Assembly (NCBI RefSeq): GCF_932276165.1
Contig: NC_063987.1
Span: 4,898,001 to 4,962,000 of the forward strand
Direction of reading: 5' to 3'
Length of the DNA: 64,000 nucleotides
From: Plutella xylostella
Taxonomy: Eukaryota; Arthropoda; Insecta; Lepidoptera; Plutellidae
Below are positions 43,625 through 54,999 of the stretch, in pieces. How positions within the stretch are numbered: the stretch's first letter is position 1; every line of letters starts with the position of its first letter. Position numbers and translations under genes: made by a program. The notes under the pieces are model-generated. The model saw only the letters and a program-made list of their open reading frames with translations. It was not told where the DNA came from and made no database searches.

Positions 43625-45503
43625 CTAATAGGTATCTGCATGTGGCCCAAATATAAACTTATCCTTATTTCTATTAACTAATAGAACCCCCCTGTTGAAC
43701 GGTAATTTATATTTTCTGTATTCTTCTCTATTTTTCTTCTTGTTATTTTTTAACGTATATTCAATATCTTGTGATTTTCCTTTTTGTATTATTCTTCTTT
43801 TTCTCTGCGCTTGTGGTGAAGGAATAAATTGATTGGTGACAAATGCGTTAGGGGTTCTTCCAACTGTCTGAAGTGAATAGTTTTCAGTAACATACAAACC
43901 TCGTTTTGTTCCATCATCTCCATATCGATCCTTCAGGATTCTGTAAAAGTCCCTCCTCTCTCCTTTAACCGTAGTTTCCCAACTTATTGGTCGTCCGCAG
44001 TGGTTGGGAAATGTCTCATATCCACAGGTAGTTGATTCTAAAGTAGGTAAGAACCTGTTGTTATCTTACGAAAAATTAAACTAAGTACTTATCTACTACA
44101 TAAAAAACTAAATCTACCATAAGTTCCAAAACCTTATTAACCTCTTTTCATAATAGGTACTTACATTAAAAACTAAAACTTTCATTGGTCCTCTTTCTCC
44201 ACTTTCAAGTATTCGTCTACGGTCAGGACTCACGTGATATTTATAAATGTTAATTTCTGCACTCACGACTACTCACGAGCTTCTCGAGTACAAGCTTCTG
44301 TTGATGTAGCAATATCTGCTACTAATGCAGTTGGAAATGTTATTATCAGAAGGAGGATTACCTGTAGATGATCCTGTAGTTGTAACCGGCACTTCAACTA
44401 CTGTAGGTGTATCAGCTATAGTACCAGTGGTAGCAGTGGTTGTAGTTATATCAGTAACAGTGGTTGTAGTTATATCAGTAGCAGTGGTTGTTGTTATATC
44501 AGTAGCACTGGTTGTAGTTATATCAGTTGTAGTTATATCAGTAGCAGTGGTTGTAGTTATATCAGTAGCAGTGGTTGTAGTTATATCAGTAGCAGTGGTT
44601 GTAGTTATATCGGTTGTAGTTATATCAGTAGCAGTGGTTGTAGTTATATCAGTAGCAGTGGTTGTAGTTATATCAGTTGCAGTGGTTGTACTTATATCAG
44701 TAGTAGTTGTAGTAATTATATCATTATTTGATGTTGACTTCGATGAGTTTTCAGTCAAGTTTTTCGTAGTCGCAGTTTGTGTTGGTGGAGGCGGAGTACA
44801 AGTGCAAGTTTTAGAATCCACTTCAGTCTTTAAAGACACAGTAGTCGATGTATTCATATAAGTACTGCTGGTTTCGGTAGACATATTGGTTGTGACTGGA
44901 GATTCTGTAGTGACATTGGTTGTTGCATCTTCCTTTGTTAATATTGTAGTTACGTTTACTGTAGTTGGGACGGTAGTAACAGTAGTGATTGGGGTCGGAG
45001 TAGTCACGGGATCTTCCACTATAGGTGAAGGTGTTGGAGCTGCAGTTGATGTTACGTAACATTCTTGTAGCTCTACTTTCTCATACTCTGCAAAAAGTAA
45101 ACATCACTTTACTAAGACAGATGCAATATTATCCCTCTTATTATAAAACGTAGACTAAAGAGAAAGGGAGGAGGTTTAGAACCGGTTGTGGTCCAGAGTT
45201 TTCATAAAAATAAATAGTCTAAAGCTGGGTTTAAACCAGAACTATCTTTAGTCTTCGTTTACGTAAGGTAAACAAGTGAGGACACTCACTTCGGCGGTTA
45301 TCACAGTTGTACTCGTCCCGGTCGCACTGGTCCAGGAAAAGCCGGGCGCCCCCGCCCCTACTGCAGCCCCTTCCGTCCCCGCCAGCTCCGCCCCCGCCGC
45401 CCCCGCCAGCTCCGCCGCCGCCGCCGCCGGCCGGGGCCTCACGCCCGCACTCCGCCACCCCAGTGTGGATGCACATCATCGCCCTGATGCAAGAAGGCAG
45501 CGG
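43625..45503 (-). CDS. Kazal-like/mucin-like secreted protein 6
   Basis: Three exons join in frame: 45503-45290, 45087-44362 and 44037-43625, giving 450 residues without the start. The first is a Kazal-like domain (SCIRAMMCIHTGVAECGREA, then LFLDQCDRDEYNC) with the cluster's C-x5-C-x7-C and C-x6-C spacing. A Gly/Ala-rich insertion with one extra Cys lies in the loop. The second exon supplies the sixth Cys (QECYVT) and then about 220 Thr/Ser/Pro-rich residues with TATDITTT repeats, expected to be heavily O-glycosylated. The third exon is basic and unlike the rest (GLYVTENYSLQTVGRTPNAF). Intron phases (0, 1) match the Kazal cluster, so it is a divergent, inverted member. A signal-peptide exon is needed; the best candidate is 46728-46657 but it is weak. 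Confidence 0.68.
44400..44720 (-). repeat. 24 bp coding minisatellite (TATDITTT repeats)
   Basis: Tandem copies of a 24 bp unit read on the minus strand as ACTGATATAACTACAACCAC-type sequence (20 bp shown), encoding eight-residue repeats TATDITTT. Some units are shortened to 15 bp (TDITT). All changes are multiples of 3, so the frame is kept. Confidence 0.85.
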
Positions 45504-45529
45504 CTGCGGGCAATGCAACGTTATCGTGC

Positions 45530-45770
45530 TATTGTTGGTGTTCTTTCATCATCTCAGCCATAGGACGCACACTGCTGAACTTAGGCCTCTCCTAACGTTT
45601 TCCACCTTGTCCGATTTTTCGACAGCGCTTTCCCGAGGACTTGACTAGATCATCCGTCTATCTTGCGGGGGCCGCCCAACGATACGCTTGCCGCATGCCG
45701 GTACGTGGTCTCCACTCAAGAACTTTCCTGCTCCATTTGGTGTTCTTTGTGGAAAGGAACCTAAGGAGTC
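45530..45770 (-). mobile_element. RTE-type LINE 3' fragment
   Basis: Minus-strand relic with the usual lepidopteran 3' end. On the plus strand it appears as TCATCATCTCAGCCATAGGA, CCGCCCAACGATACGCTTGC and GGTCTCCACTCAAGAACTTT. It lies upstream of the Kazal exon of gene 6, probably in its first intron. Confidence 0.65.
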
Positions 45771-46656
45771 CTAAAGGATATAAAGATGTAGATATAAGTT
45801 GATTAGCAGCGCCGATCATTCGCTGAAACAATATTTTTATTTCCTGTGGGTAGCGCTAAACAAAAGAATTTTGGTACCTATATATATTTAAGTTATTTTA
45901 CGGTACTTACGCCAATATAATGCTGAATATTAACGGGAATTAATATTGTAACTGAAAAAAAGTTTTACTTTATAAATAAGTAGGTACTTATGTTGTTACA
46001 GAGGATCAAAATCCTCTGATTATTATTTATAATTAATATATTTTATTAGCGGTACAATATGCCCCTCAACTACTTATGTTGTTTGCGGATAACTACAAAT
46101 ATTAATTGTTTAAGTATTTCAAGTTAATTCGTACCAGTGATTATAATTTGGTAATGCATCTTTTGTTCGTGGACCAATAATCTATTAGGTGGCTCTATAT
46201 ATTGTTCATATAAGTAAGTAAGTGTATAAATGGTAAGTACACTTACTTACCTATGTATAAAATAAGAACATACTGCTAGGTATAGTCTAAGATTCAATAA
46301 GTATAAAATGTATATACGTAGGTAGCTATGGGCAATGCACATGAATATTTATAGTTGTTTTATGATCTCAATCATTTCGACTCGTACCTACTGACTTCTT
46401 GTACAGTCAGCTTCAAAAGTAGCTACTTACGACCCCGACGCGACGGCTTTTGCTAGTTTGAAAATGTACTTACAAAAAAATGTAATGTGTATGTGTAACT
46501 AACCGCTTCTAAAGCTGACTGAACTACTGACATTTAATTTATAACGATCTCCGATCATCAATCTATACTACATGCAATGCTCAATACTGTAACATGTAGG
46601 AAGCTGTAGGTACGTACATTACGGATGCCTTACATCAATACACTCGCCCAACTTAC

Positions 46657-46728
46657 AACACCAATTTTCGGCAGCGTAATAAAATAAAATCTACTATTAA
46701 TTACAAGAGATCTGTAACAAACAAACAT
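46657..46728 (-). CDS. Candidate first exon of Kazal/mucin-like gene 6
   Basis: ATG at 46728-46726 opens 24 codons (MFVCYRSLVINSRFYFITLP) ending at a good donor, GGTGTT|GTAAGTT, in phase 0, which fits the Kazal exon at 45503. A GC-rich island with CCGGAAGTG just upstream (46740-46840) could be its promoter. The peptide is only moderately hydrophobic and carries two Arg, so as a signal peptide it is poor. Confidence 0.25.
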
Positions 46729-46859
46729 CCTAATTATCCGGAAGTCCCCCGGCAACCGGAAGTGAGGTGCGGGTGCAACGGTCGCCGCTCGGCCTCCCGC
46801 CCCGAGGTGAACGGGTTGTGTTCCCGGCACGGTCAAGTTTAAAGTACTCGTGTGGTATC

Positions 46860-48300
46860 GATATGTTAAGTGTAAGTATGTTTGTTTGGAAATTTAAAAC
46901 AACTTCACGGAATTGGTAGTTTGTTGTTGTTAATTTGTAATTTTAATTAGGAAGTAAGTATACCTACTTGGTATATTCTGTTCGTACCTAAGTTGTATTT
47001 CCAAAAATTGACAGTGGAAATCATTATGTTTTAGTTCGAAATACAGGTTGTTGCAAAAAGGGTATAGTGAGCAGAAAAGGGGGCATTCTGAATTCTGAAC
47101 ACCTTTTGTTCAACGATCTTTGAGAATTCGATAAAATTCTGTCCTTCTCCATAGAAACTTTGTTTTTCAGGTGACTTAACTACAACCGGTTTCACCATTG
47201 AGAAAAAAACTAACCCGAGAATTAGTCTATTTATTCGAAAGTAAGCCACGTCAACAGCGGCACGGCTGTACCATACTTTTCTCAAAGCAGTTCTGGGCAT
47301 TTTCTATAATTTATTTATTTTATAAAACTTATGCTATCATTACAGAGTAACCTAATTCGATAGAAAGCTCAATTTTATTATAATTAATTAATTTTAACAA
47401 TGGCAAAACACATACACAATAATACAATAAAAATTACATTTAATCAATAAAATAAATCTAAAATCAACTTTAAAACAATTGTCACACAAACATTTCATTA
47501 CATATTATAATAAATATTTTTCCTTAATTTGCGATTGTAGCATAAAGCCATAAAATAATAATAAAAATTGGGGCAAACTTCTAAATTGGGGTAGACAAGT
47601 CCTTAAGTGTACCAACCATCAGGTATAGAGTGGGAGGCCATCGGGCCCGCTGCAGCTGCACCGATGGCAAAAGACAGGTGATGGTAGTAGTTTTATGAGG
47701 ACTTCGGAGTACAGAGTGTTGAGTGTGACTTAAATGAGTACCTAATTAATATTTCTACCTCTAAAGGAAATATTACTTATTTATACGACCAATAAAACAT
47801 AATTTACGGGTAACCGCATAACGTTTTAATCAACAGAATTTATCTCAATCAAGTTCCATCGCCGCCTGTTCGGCCATGCTCCCTCATTACGTAACTCCCA
47901 CGTACCTCCGAAGAATTGATTTTTGTGGACAGGAGGCGCCCCGCGCATGCGCCAACTACCCACGCACACACGCGCGTCACTCACCAACACAGACAAACAA
48001 CACAGTCTCCCCTATAAACCAATTTAGACCTTGTGGTATCACACTGATAGTGTACTTTCCGATAAATGCGGTATACAGATGTTATTTTTAGATAATTCGT
48101 AGCTATACCCACGAGTACAATCGCGCCCTCTTTCACACAAATCGGAAAACCCCGTCGGAAGGTTTTCTCCACATATTTTTTCGGCTTAAAACCGGTTTCA
48201 GCCAATTCGTTTTCTATTTAATTGAAGCATCCCGCTTTTCCCGTCACACACGAGTTCTGTGCTGGTGTCCTAAGGGGTTGATTAAGGTTTTTGGGTGGAT
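46860..48300. other. Intergenic region between divergent genes
   Basis: No exon is supported. 47041-47190 begins CAGGTTGTTGCAAAAAGGGT, an end found also near 4485 and, inverted, at 61830-61850, so it is a MITE family. 47600-47690 is GC-richer but has no reading-frame support. Confidence 0.35.
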
Positions 48301-48314
48301 TTCGAAACGGTTAC

Positions 48315-48322
48315 TATAAATA
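48315..48322 (+). promoter_or_regulatory. TATA box of the synaptobrevin gene
   Basis: TATAAATA, about 230 bp before the split start codon. Transcription would begin near 48340-48350 in CAGCAGACATAT. No other promoter element is clear. Confidence 0.55.
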
Positions 48323-48546
48323 GACACCCAGCAGACATATTTGCGAAAGGAGGACGGTGAACGATTTTCATTCATAAAGTGATTCATTTAAAGTAAGGTA
48401 GTGTGGAAAGTGCATTGCTTGTTTAAATCGAGAACCTGTGAGTTTCCCTGGATTACTTTGTGAGCTGTGACTTGGTCGCGAGGTGCGTGGACCAATCGAT
48501 CCCATACGTCAAGTGCTGAAAGGTCTACGGTCAACCCTCTAACAAA

Positions 48547-51500
48547 ATGTAAGTTCCTACATCAAATGCGTACTGACTGCGTAACCTTTTTTAATATAAT
48601 AAGTTAAAGTATAGTAAGTTAATTACGGTAATGGCTCTCATTGATACGGTCAAGTTGGAAGACCTATCGGAAAATAGCAAAATTGATCATATATTACGGT
48701 CTAGATTCAGATTGGTCTAGCATCTGCTAACTGCCTACTATAAAGTAGGTCGATAGGAATGAGTACAGAACACTTCAATACATTATTGATGTTGTTGGGT
48801 ATTTTGGTAGTCATAATATTTTTTATGAAAGCCTTTGTTAGTTCGTCACCCTCCAGGCCTCCACGCTAGCAGTTGCAATATATAAGTTTTTTCAGTAAAA
48901 CAGTTTTTACTTAGGAGAAGGGACGATATGAATGGTATGATGACTAAATAATGATTAATCATTTAATATTAAGTTAGAATCAGTATCTGAGTAGGCAGGT
49001 CATATAAAGGTATTTTAAGAAAGTCACTTTTTAAAGACCCTGCTGCCCCATTTGTCATCTGGCGGGTACGATATGAATGATATTATGACTAAATAATGAT
49101 AATCATTTATTAAGTTAGTATCTATCTGAGTAGGCAGATCATATTTTTTTTTATTTTATTTATTTATTAACAAACACATATTGGTACATATAAATTAACA
49201 GTATACAACACCACATAAGCCTTCAAAGGTTTGTGTGTGATGCGATTTTAATCTACCATACAAGTTATTTTTAGGTAATGATTAACGTAGTCATACAATA
49301 TAAGTAGGTATAAGCCATATAAGCAAAAGTATTCTAGCACCTTAACATACGATCACAAAAAAATACAGCGAGCGAGACCGTGCCGGCCGGCAGATAACAC
49401 TATTCATTTCTTCATAGCTCTTGATAGAATAGTAATAAGAGTGGTTTTTAATTACACTTGCAGGACGGGCGATCACACTAAAGAAACTACCGACATTGTA
49501 AAATTTATCACATTGACGACATATACAGGGTGCTAATTATTTTCTAATGATTGTAGGAAAAACTCTTTTAACTTTATTTTTATATTTAAGGGAGTAATTT
49601 TTTTCCGGATTTCGTTTGGAATACTATTTATTATGATGGGTACTTGCTGTGCAGTTATGCGTTTTCCATAGTAATTGTTGTGTTTGGGTATTTTGAGAAA
49701 GTTATTGGCAATTTTTCGAGTAAAGATTTTGTGGGATATGGGCTTTTGGATTTCCTGGTTAAAAAATTGTTCTTTGAGAAGCACGTATTTAAATTTTAAG
49801 TCCACGGGCAGAACACCACAGTGCTTGAATAGGCCGTTGCAGTTTTCTCTGAACTTATTTTTAATTTTAGGGCCAACTATGTTTTTGATGATGATGCAAT
49901 CTACCACTGGTTCAACTAATATAAAATATAAAGGTATGTTCCTGAAAATTTTAAGAAAGTCAAGCTTTGATAGATCCTTGTCATATTATACAGAAGGACC
50001 ATTTTAAATTGTTTTTTCGGACTCTGGTGGTATATAATATGTAAGGGCTATACATAAATTATACATATATCGTAACGGTGGAGATTAACATGAAATGATA
50101 AAGTAACCTTATTTTACGTAGGTACATACGTTGTCTAAGTCGTGACTCACAGTAAGCTCACGGTCCGTTTAATCCCGTCTATAATAGCATCATTGGTCTT
50201 GCATTGCAAAACCTTTAGCAGTTCTTCCATGCCCTTTTACAATGGCACAAAGCAAAATATACTTACCACTTGATACGCTTTTAAAGAGGGCTATCGACCC
50301 TTCCAACAACCTTTGTGTTTGTGACCTTTAATAGGTGTGGGTGGTAGGTTTCTAAGTACTTTGTCAGTTTAAACTAGTGTACCTAAAGTTTGACTCATGA
50401 TGTAGTAATTAATGAGATACATACGATATAATTATGTACTTAATGTATTACAATGAAGCCATAGCGGGCGTTTTCACAAAGTTCAATTAGGTACCTAGGT
50501 GTATTTTTTACTAGTCAGTTTCTTGGCCCATGTCTAAAACACCATACAAATGCTACCAGCCTAGTCTAGTTTCCAAATTCATCATTCATCAGCTATTTCA
50601 GCACTTAATATTGTAGATGCGAAAGTATCTATATAAATAAATACACAAATTTAATACAAACTGAAACCTTATCTACTTAATAAGCGAGCGAAAACTAGCG
50701 AACTGAAAATGCACAGTGAGCAATTATTTCTCGCCAAGGCACGGGTGATGCTGTGAGGCTTCTATTGTTGGGGCGAATGCCTGTGCACTGTGAATAGAAA
50801 TATTTTCCTTTTACCTTTTTGCCATTTTAAAAGCGAACGAACAATTCTCTGTATCAAAACTGTAGTCAGCGCAACCCAAGGGCGATCTTGAAACGAAAAT
50901 TCAGTGAGCTCCTTTCACAATTTCACTGGTAGGTACCTACCTAGTTGGTTTATTCCAAATAAGTAGTTTAAAATATGGTGTTCATCATCATAATATTGCA
51001 ACCACCTAGATAACAACGTTGCTGCTTGATGTGAAATAAAATAATTGTTAAAAGTTGAGAGTGTACATAGGTGTAGTATCCTATGAAGTAAATCTTCTAA
51101 TTAGTAAGTAATTTAGGCGAGTCTAGACCATATAATACTCGCTTTTTTTCCATTACAAGTGAAAGTGAGGCGAGTTAATGATAGACAGACAGATTTACAG
51201 CGTCCGGACAATGAAAGGTCCCAGTATAGAAGGGATCTTAAAAATAAAAGAATAATTTCTGTTCCGAGCAAAACGGAAAATTAAAATAAATTACATTTTA
51301 TTAGTACAAGAAAATGTTGACAAGCCGTGACCCTGAGGGCGTATGTTATTTTTCCTGTTGTAGCAATCTAATACAAACATAAAAGGTTCCATAAAGCTGT
51401 TGAATCGCGTGTTTTGCTTTGTTTCAGAAAGTAGTTCTGGTAAATAGTATTATGTAGGATGTAATTATAGATAATTTTTGTACCTTTATTACTTTTAAAA

Positions 51501-54014
51501 ACATAGGTATATGTAGGAACATCTCACACGACTTTAATACAAACTTTATCAGTTACATTACTGATATACCAAAACGCTGGCTCATTTCGTGAACCTTACG
51601 CTAAGTTGCAGAAGGGGATTTTAAGCTAGTGTCGACCATAATTGTAATAGGTACGGTCAAGTGCAGAGAAACCTGACCCCCCTCTCATAGTATCAATGCT
51701 TCTGAGGGGGGTCAGGTTTATCTGCCCCTTACTTACTGTACCTAGCTTTGATAGTATACGGACAAAAAGAGTCAAACATTAGCTTAATACTCCTTTCTAC
51801 AACTCGGCATGAGCGTAGCTGGCGGTGGCGTGAAAGACGTTACAATGAACAATTCTCGTGGCACTCGGCAGGGCGTCGGAAGGCGGTCTGGCGCCGGGCG
51901 GCGACGGCGACATGCCGGTGGGCGGGCCCAAGACCCCGCAGCAGATCGCCGCCCAGCGACGTCTGCAGCAGACGCAGGCGCAAGTCGATGAGGTCAGTAC
52001 AATCCCCGGGGGCGTCAGTCACTCTCTAAATCAACCAACGAACGGACAATAATTGACACAAAAGCGCCCCGAAGCTTCGGAAGAACAAAACTCTATCGTG
52101 GCATGTTCATTGCGTGTCAATTTTGGTTTGTTGGTTCGTTCGTCGATTTAGAGTTTAGAGAGTGACCCCATGGTCCTGCTCTTGACTCTATTTAACCACT
52201 AACATAATTCAATGACAATCACATAGCTTGTCATAATCAAGTTATGATTAACTTGACTGAAACCAACAAAAGATTTCATAGACGATTTACTCACCGACAC
52301 GCACGACATAGCCTGAAGAAGCAATGGGAAGATAATCCGTCCTCCAATTTAATGCAAATAACATTGTGTTTCAGGTGGTGGACATCATGAAGACCAACGT
52401 TGAAAAAGTGCTGGAGCGAGACCAGAAACTATCGGAGCTCGATGACAGAGCAGGTAAATAGGATAGAGCCTGCCCTGATAATAAAGACATATTCCAAAAA
52501 ATTAGGTTATTTCTGCTATACTTCAACACAGGCTGTTACAGAAAGGGATTTGGGTTGCATCGCAAATTTAAAAAAGTAGTGGAACAAAAGATGATACTTA
52601 CCCCTGAATCACACCCCTTTGGTTAAAAAAGTGTGATGCTGACGCGGTAGAAGATTTTTTTATTTAATTTAAAACAGTGACAGCAACAAATAAATAATTT
52701 GAATTTTGAACAATTTAATACCTCAGATAACATTAAAAATCGACAGTAACTATACCATGTTGACGGTCGAATGGCGTAGTGGTTAGTGGCCCTGACTGCT
52801 ATGCCGAAGGTCCCGGGTTCGATTCCCGGCTGGGGCAGATATTTGTTTAAAGACAGATATTTGTACTCGGGTCTTGGGTGTTGATATTTATATTTAATAT
52901 CTATCTATCTATGTATTTGTGTAGATATATCAGCCGTCCGATACCCATAACACAGGCCCCGCCTAGCTTGGGGTCGGATGGCCGTGTGTGAGATGTCCCC
53001 ACATATTATTATAATTATTTATTATTATTTTTGCAACACATTTAGATATGTGTAGACCCAGATCTGGGTCGACAGCCCCTGGTAGGAATAAAGTTACTCT
53101 TATAGTGTCAATTTAAAGTTCTATGAGTATTTTTTATTATTGATTTCAGACGCGCTGCAACAAGGTGCTTCGCAGTTCGAACAGCAGGCTGGGAAGCTGA
53201 AAAGCAAATTCTGGCTTCAGAATTTAAAGGTCAGTCACAGTATATTTAACCTTTTCACTAGGTTTTATTCGTAGTACATTTTTATGAAAGTCAATATTTT
53301 TTATATTGCTCTGGTCCTTCGTTTGGGTCTAATCCTTGGTCTTTGAAAGAAGAAGAAAAGAGGCATATGCTGAAGAGAACTCGGGAATTTACGCACATAA
53401 TTTTGATGGTAACATAGCTTTAGGTTAGCTCTAGAGTGCACGAAAGCACTCGAGTGACGTGTCTCTTTGCCTTGCCTTGCCTATATGTATACATACATTT
53501 AGCAGTTACAGGCTAACCTGACTATCCAATCCGTTTTACTACGATGACAAACCCTAATCTAGCTCTTGTGTTTGTATCATCGACATGATAAGATGAAGAA
53601 TCTTACATTGCTTATTATTTTCAGATGATGATTATCGCTGCTGTCATTGGAATCATCATACTGGCTTTAATCATCGGTACGTATACTTAGTAATTCCTCT
53701 AATCTATCATCGTCGTGTATACCTTTATTTCATGGCAAAATTATTCTGTAAAGTATACCCACTGCAAGTTATTGTGCTACAAATTGTCACTTTATTTCGG
53801 TTTACTGTACCCAGTTACCCATGTGCGGCAACGACAATATCCTGTGTTCAGTAGCTCTTAACTTACATACGTCAACTCCAAAATACATATTATTATACAT
53901 TATAATATGTAAATTTTTGCCGTGGGATGCAGGTAGTATACGTCTATGTAATCACGATCACCACTATCAATAGACTAATCATACCATTTCGTATTTCCAG
54001 CCAACTTTGTGTGA
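48547..54014 (+). CDS. nSyb: Synaptobrevin/VAMP (neuronal R-SNARE)
   Basis: Vesicle SNARE for exocytosis. Exons 48547-48548 (AT of the start codon), 51872-51992, 52375-52453, 53150-53229, 53625-53676 and 54001-54014 join into 115 residues. The N-terminus MASEGGLAPGGDGDMPVGGP leads into the SNARE motif (PQQIAAQRRLQQTQAQVDEV, then MKTNVEKVLERDQKLSELDD with the zero-layer Arg in LERDQ). Next come the basic juxtamembrane segment (KLKSKFWLQNLK), a C-terminal membrane anchor (MMIIAAVIGIIILALII) and ANFV. Length and order match insect neuronal synaptobrevin. The AT|G split start is inferred: no in-frame ATG lies upstream in exon 2, and exon 1 ends AACAAAAT|GTAAGT. A second possible last exon is at 54920. 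Confidence 0.86.
49147..50010 (-). mobile_element. LINE 3' fragment in synaptobrevin intron 1
   Basis: Minus-strand frame 49907-49533 (GLFKHCGVLPVDLKFKYVLL, YGKRITAQQVPIIINSIPNE) matches the C-terminal end of jockey/Daphne-like polyproteins, similar in layout to the C-terminus of the LINE at 4945-7577. Poly-A tail as plus-strand T run at 49144-49152. It is heavily 5'-truncated. Confidence 0.7.
52018..52166. mobile_element. Foldback MITE, GTCACTCTCTAAATC family, copy 2
   Basis: Left end GTCACTCTCTAAATCAACCA and right end TTTAGAGAGTGAC are inverted copies, with CCGAAGCTTCGGAAGAACAA inside. Related to 25133-25288. It lies 25 bp after the exon 2 donor of synaptobrevin. Confidence 0.7.
52762..53007 (+). 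mobile_element. tRNA-derived SINE, copy 3
   Basis: Plus-strand copy: GACGGTCGAATGGCGTAGTG (A box), GGTTCGATTCCCGGCTGGGG (B box) and the conserved body, ending at ACATATTA followed by an ATTATTATT tail. It is located in intron 3 of synaptobrevin. Confidence 0.9.
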
Positions 54015-54803
54015 ACAAGTTTCGATAGCAGCTGTTTAGTTTACCCGTTATGCGTTATTAGTTGAAATAACAGTTATTTTAATACGTTAATGTAGAAAAT
54101 TGCGCCATTGCCGGTAAGTGGTGATGGATTTTGTGTTGCTTTGGTACGTTGTTTGTGTCATCGAGGCTTCGGTTCGTTTTCTATTTGTATCGTTGGTTGT
54201 GTCTGCTTTTATTGTCCATGTGCAACTTTAATATTCTAAATGTTATTTCCACGATATCTCTGGTGTAGAAGAGTTTTACCTACTGACTGCAATCTATAGT
54301 TAGTAGGTACCTATTGGTAATTTTATGCTTTGAATTTACTACTTACTTACCTAACCATTTTAAATTAATAAACTAACTTACGTACTTCATACGTAACTTG
54401 ATAAATAACCTTAAAGCTTTCGTGCCTTGTACTTCAACAACTAACATCTACTTGCTGTCCTAAATTAAATCAAAACTTTCAATTAATCGGTGATGATTAT
54501 TACATAAATGAGCACTGGAAAAGTTCCAGTAACAACAGCACTAAATTACTCCTAAACGAATGATGCCTCCTGCAAGGGGATAAGGATATTTATTATCAAC
54601 TAAAAACGAAAATATTTGGAACAAGTTCAAAATTAAATGTTTTAAACGTTGTAATTTTATAAGTGGAACTTTTTCATTGCCGTGAGTCTAATGTTTATGC
54701 ATTACACGAGAAATCATATAGTTTGGTTCTGATATGTACCTACCATTATTTCGACGTGCTTTAGACGTATACTGGTTTAAGTTCATTGTATCAATGAGGG
54801 TTA

Positions 54804-54809
54804 AATAAA
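54804..54809 (+). terminator. Possible polyadenylation signal, synaptobrevin
   Basis: AATAAA about 790 bp after the stop at 54012-54014. The 3' untranslated region of neuronal genes is often long, so this may be only one of several sites. Confidence 0.3.
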
Positions 54810-54919
54810 GCTTTAACCGTTGTGGTTGTAAAGAATATTCACAATAGATGCGGAATGTGGGTGTACATATATATTTTAAAATTATGTTAATATTTAAAAC
54901 TACTATTTATTATTAACAG

Positions 54920-54963
54920 GTCTGTAAGCCCCTCATAGAGGACAAGTTACATCAGCAACCCAG
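54920..54963 (+). CDS. Possible alternative last exon of synaptobrevin
   Basis: An acceptor (TATTATTAACAG) precedes GTCTGTAAG. Joined to the donor at 53676 it gives a C-terminus of Gly-Leu-stop in place of Ala-Asn-Phe-Val. The stretch itself ends at a donor-like CAG|GTAATA at 54964, so it could be an internal exon of a longer transcript. No homology test is possible on two residues. Confidence 0.35.
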
Positions 54964-54999
54964 GTAATACTTTATTTATATATCTAATATCTATACTTA

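Noticed and set aside
44325..44861. 178-codon Val/Ile-rich frame on the plus strand
   Set aside because: It is the antisense shadow of the TATDITTT repeats; the minus-strand frame joins cleanly to flanking exons and the plus one does not.
45276..45648. Pro/Ala-rich frames on the plus strand
   Set aside because: Shadows of the Gly-rich Kazal exon of gene 6 on the minus strand.
51809..51991. Frame starting MSVAGGGVKDVTMNNSRG with an ATG
   Set aside because: It is in a different frame from the SNARE coding sequence and overlaps the acceptor; its Arg-rich sequence is the shifted reading of the synaptobrevin exon.
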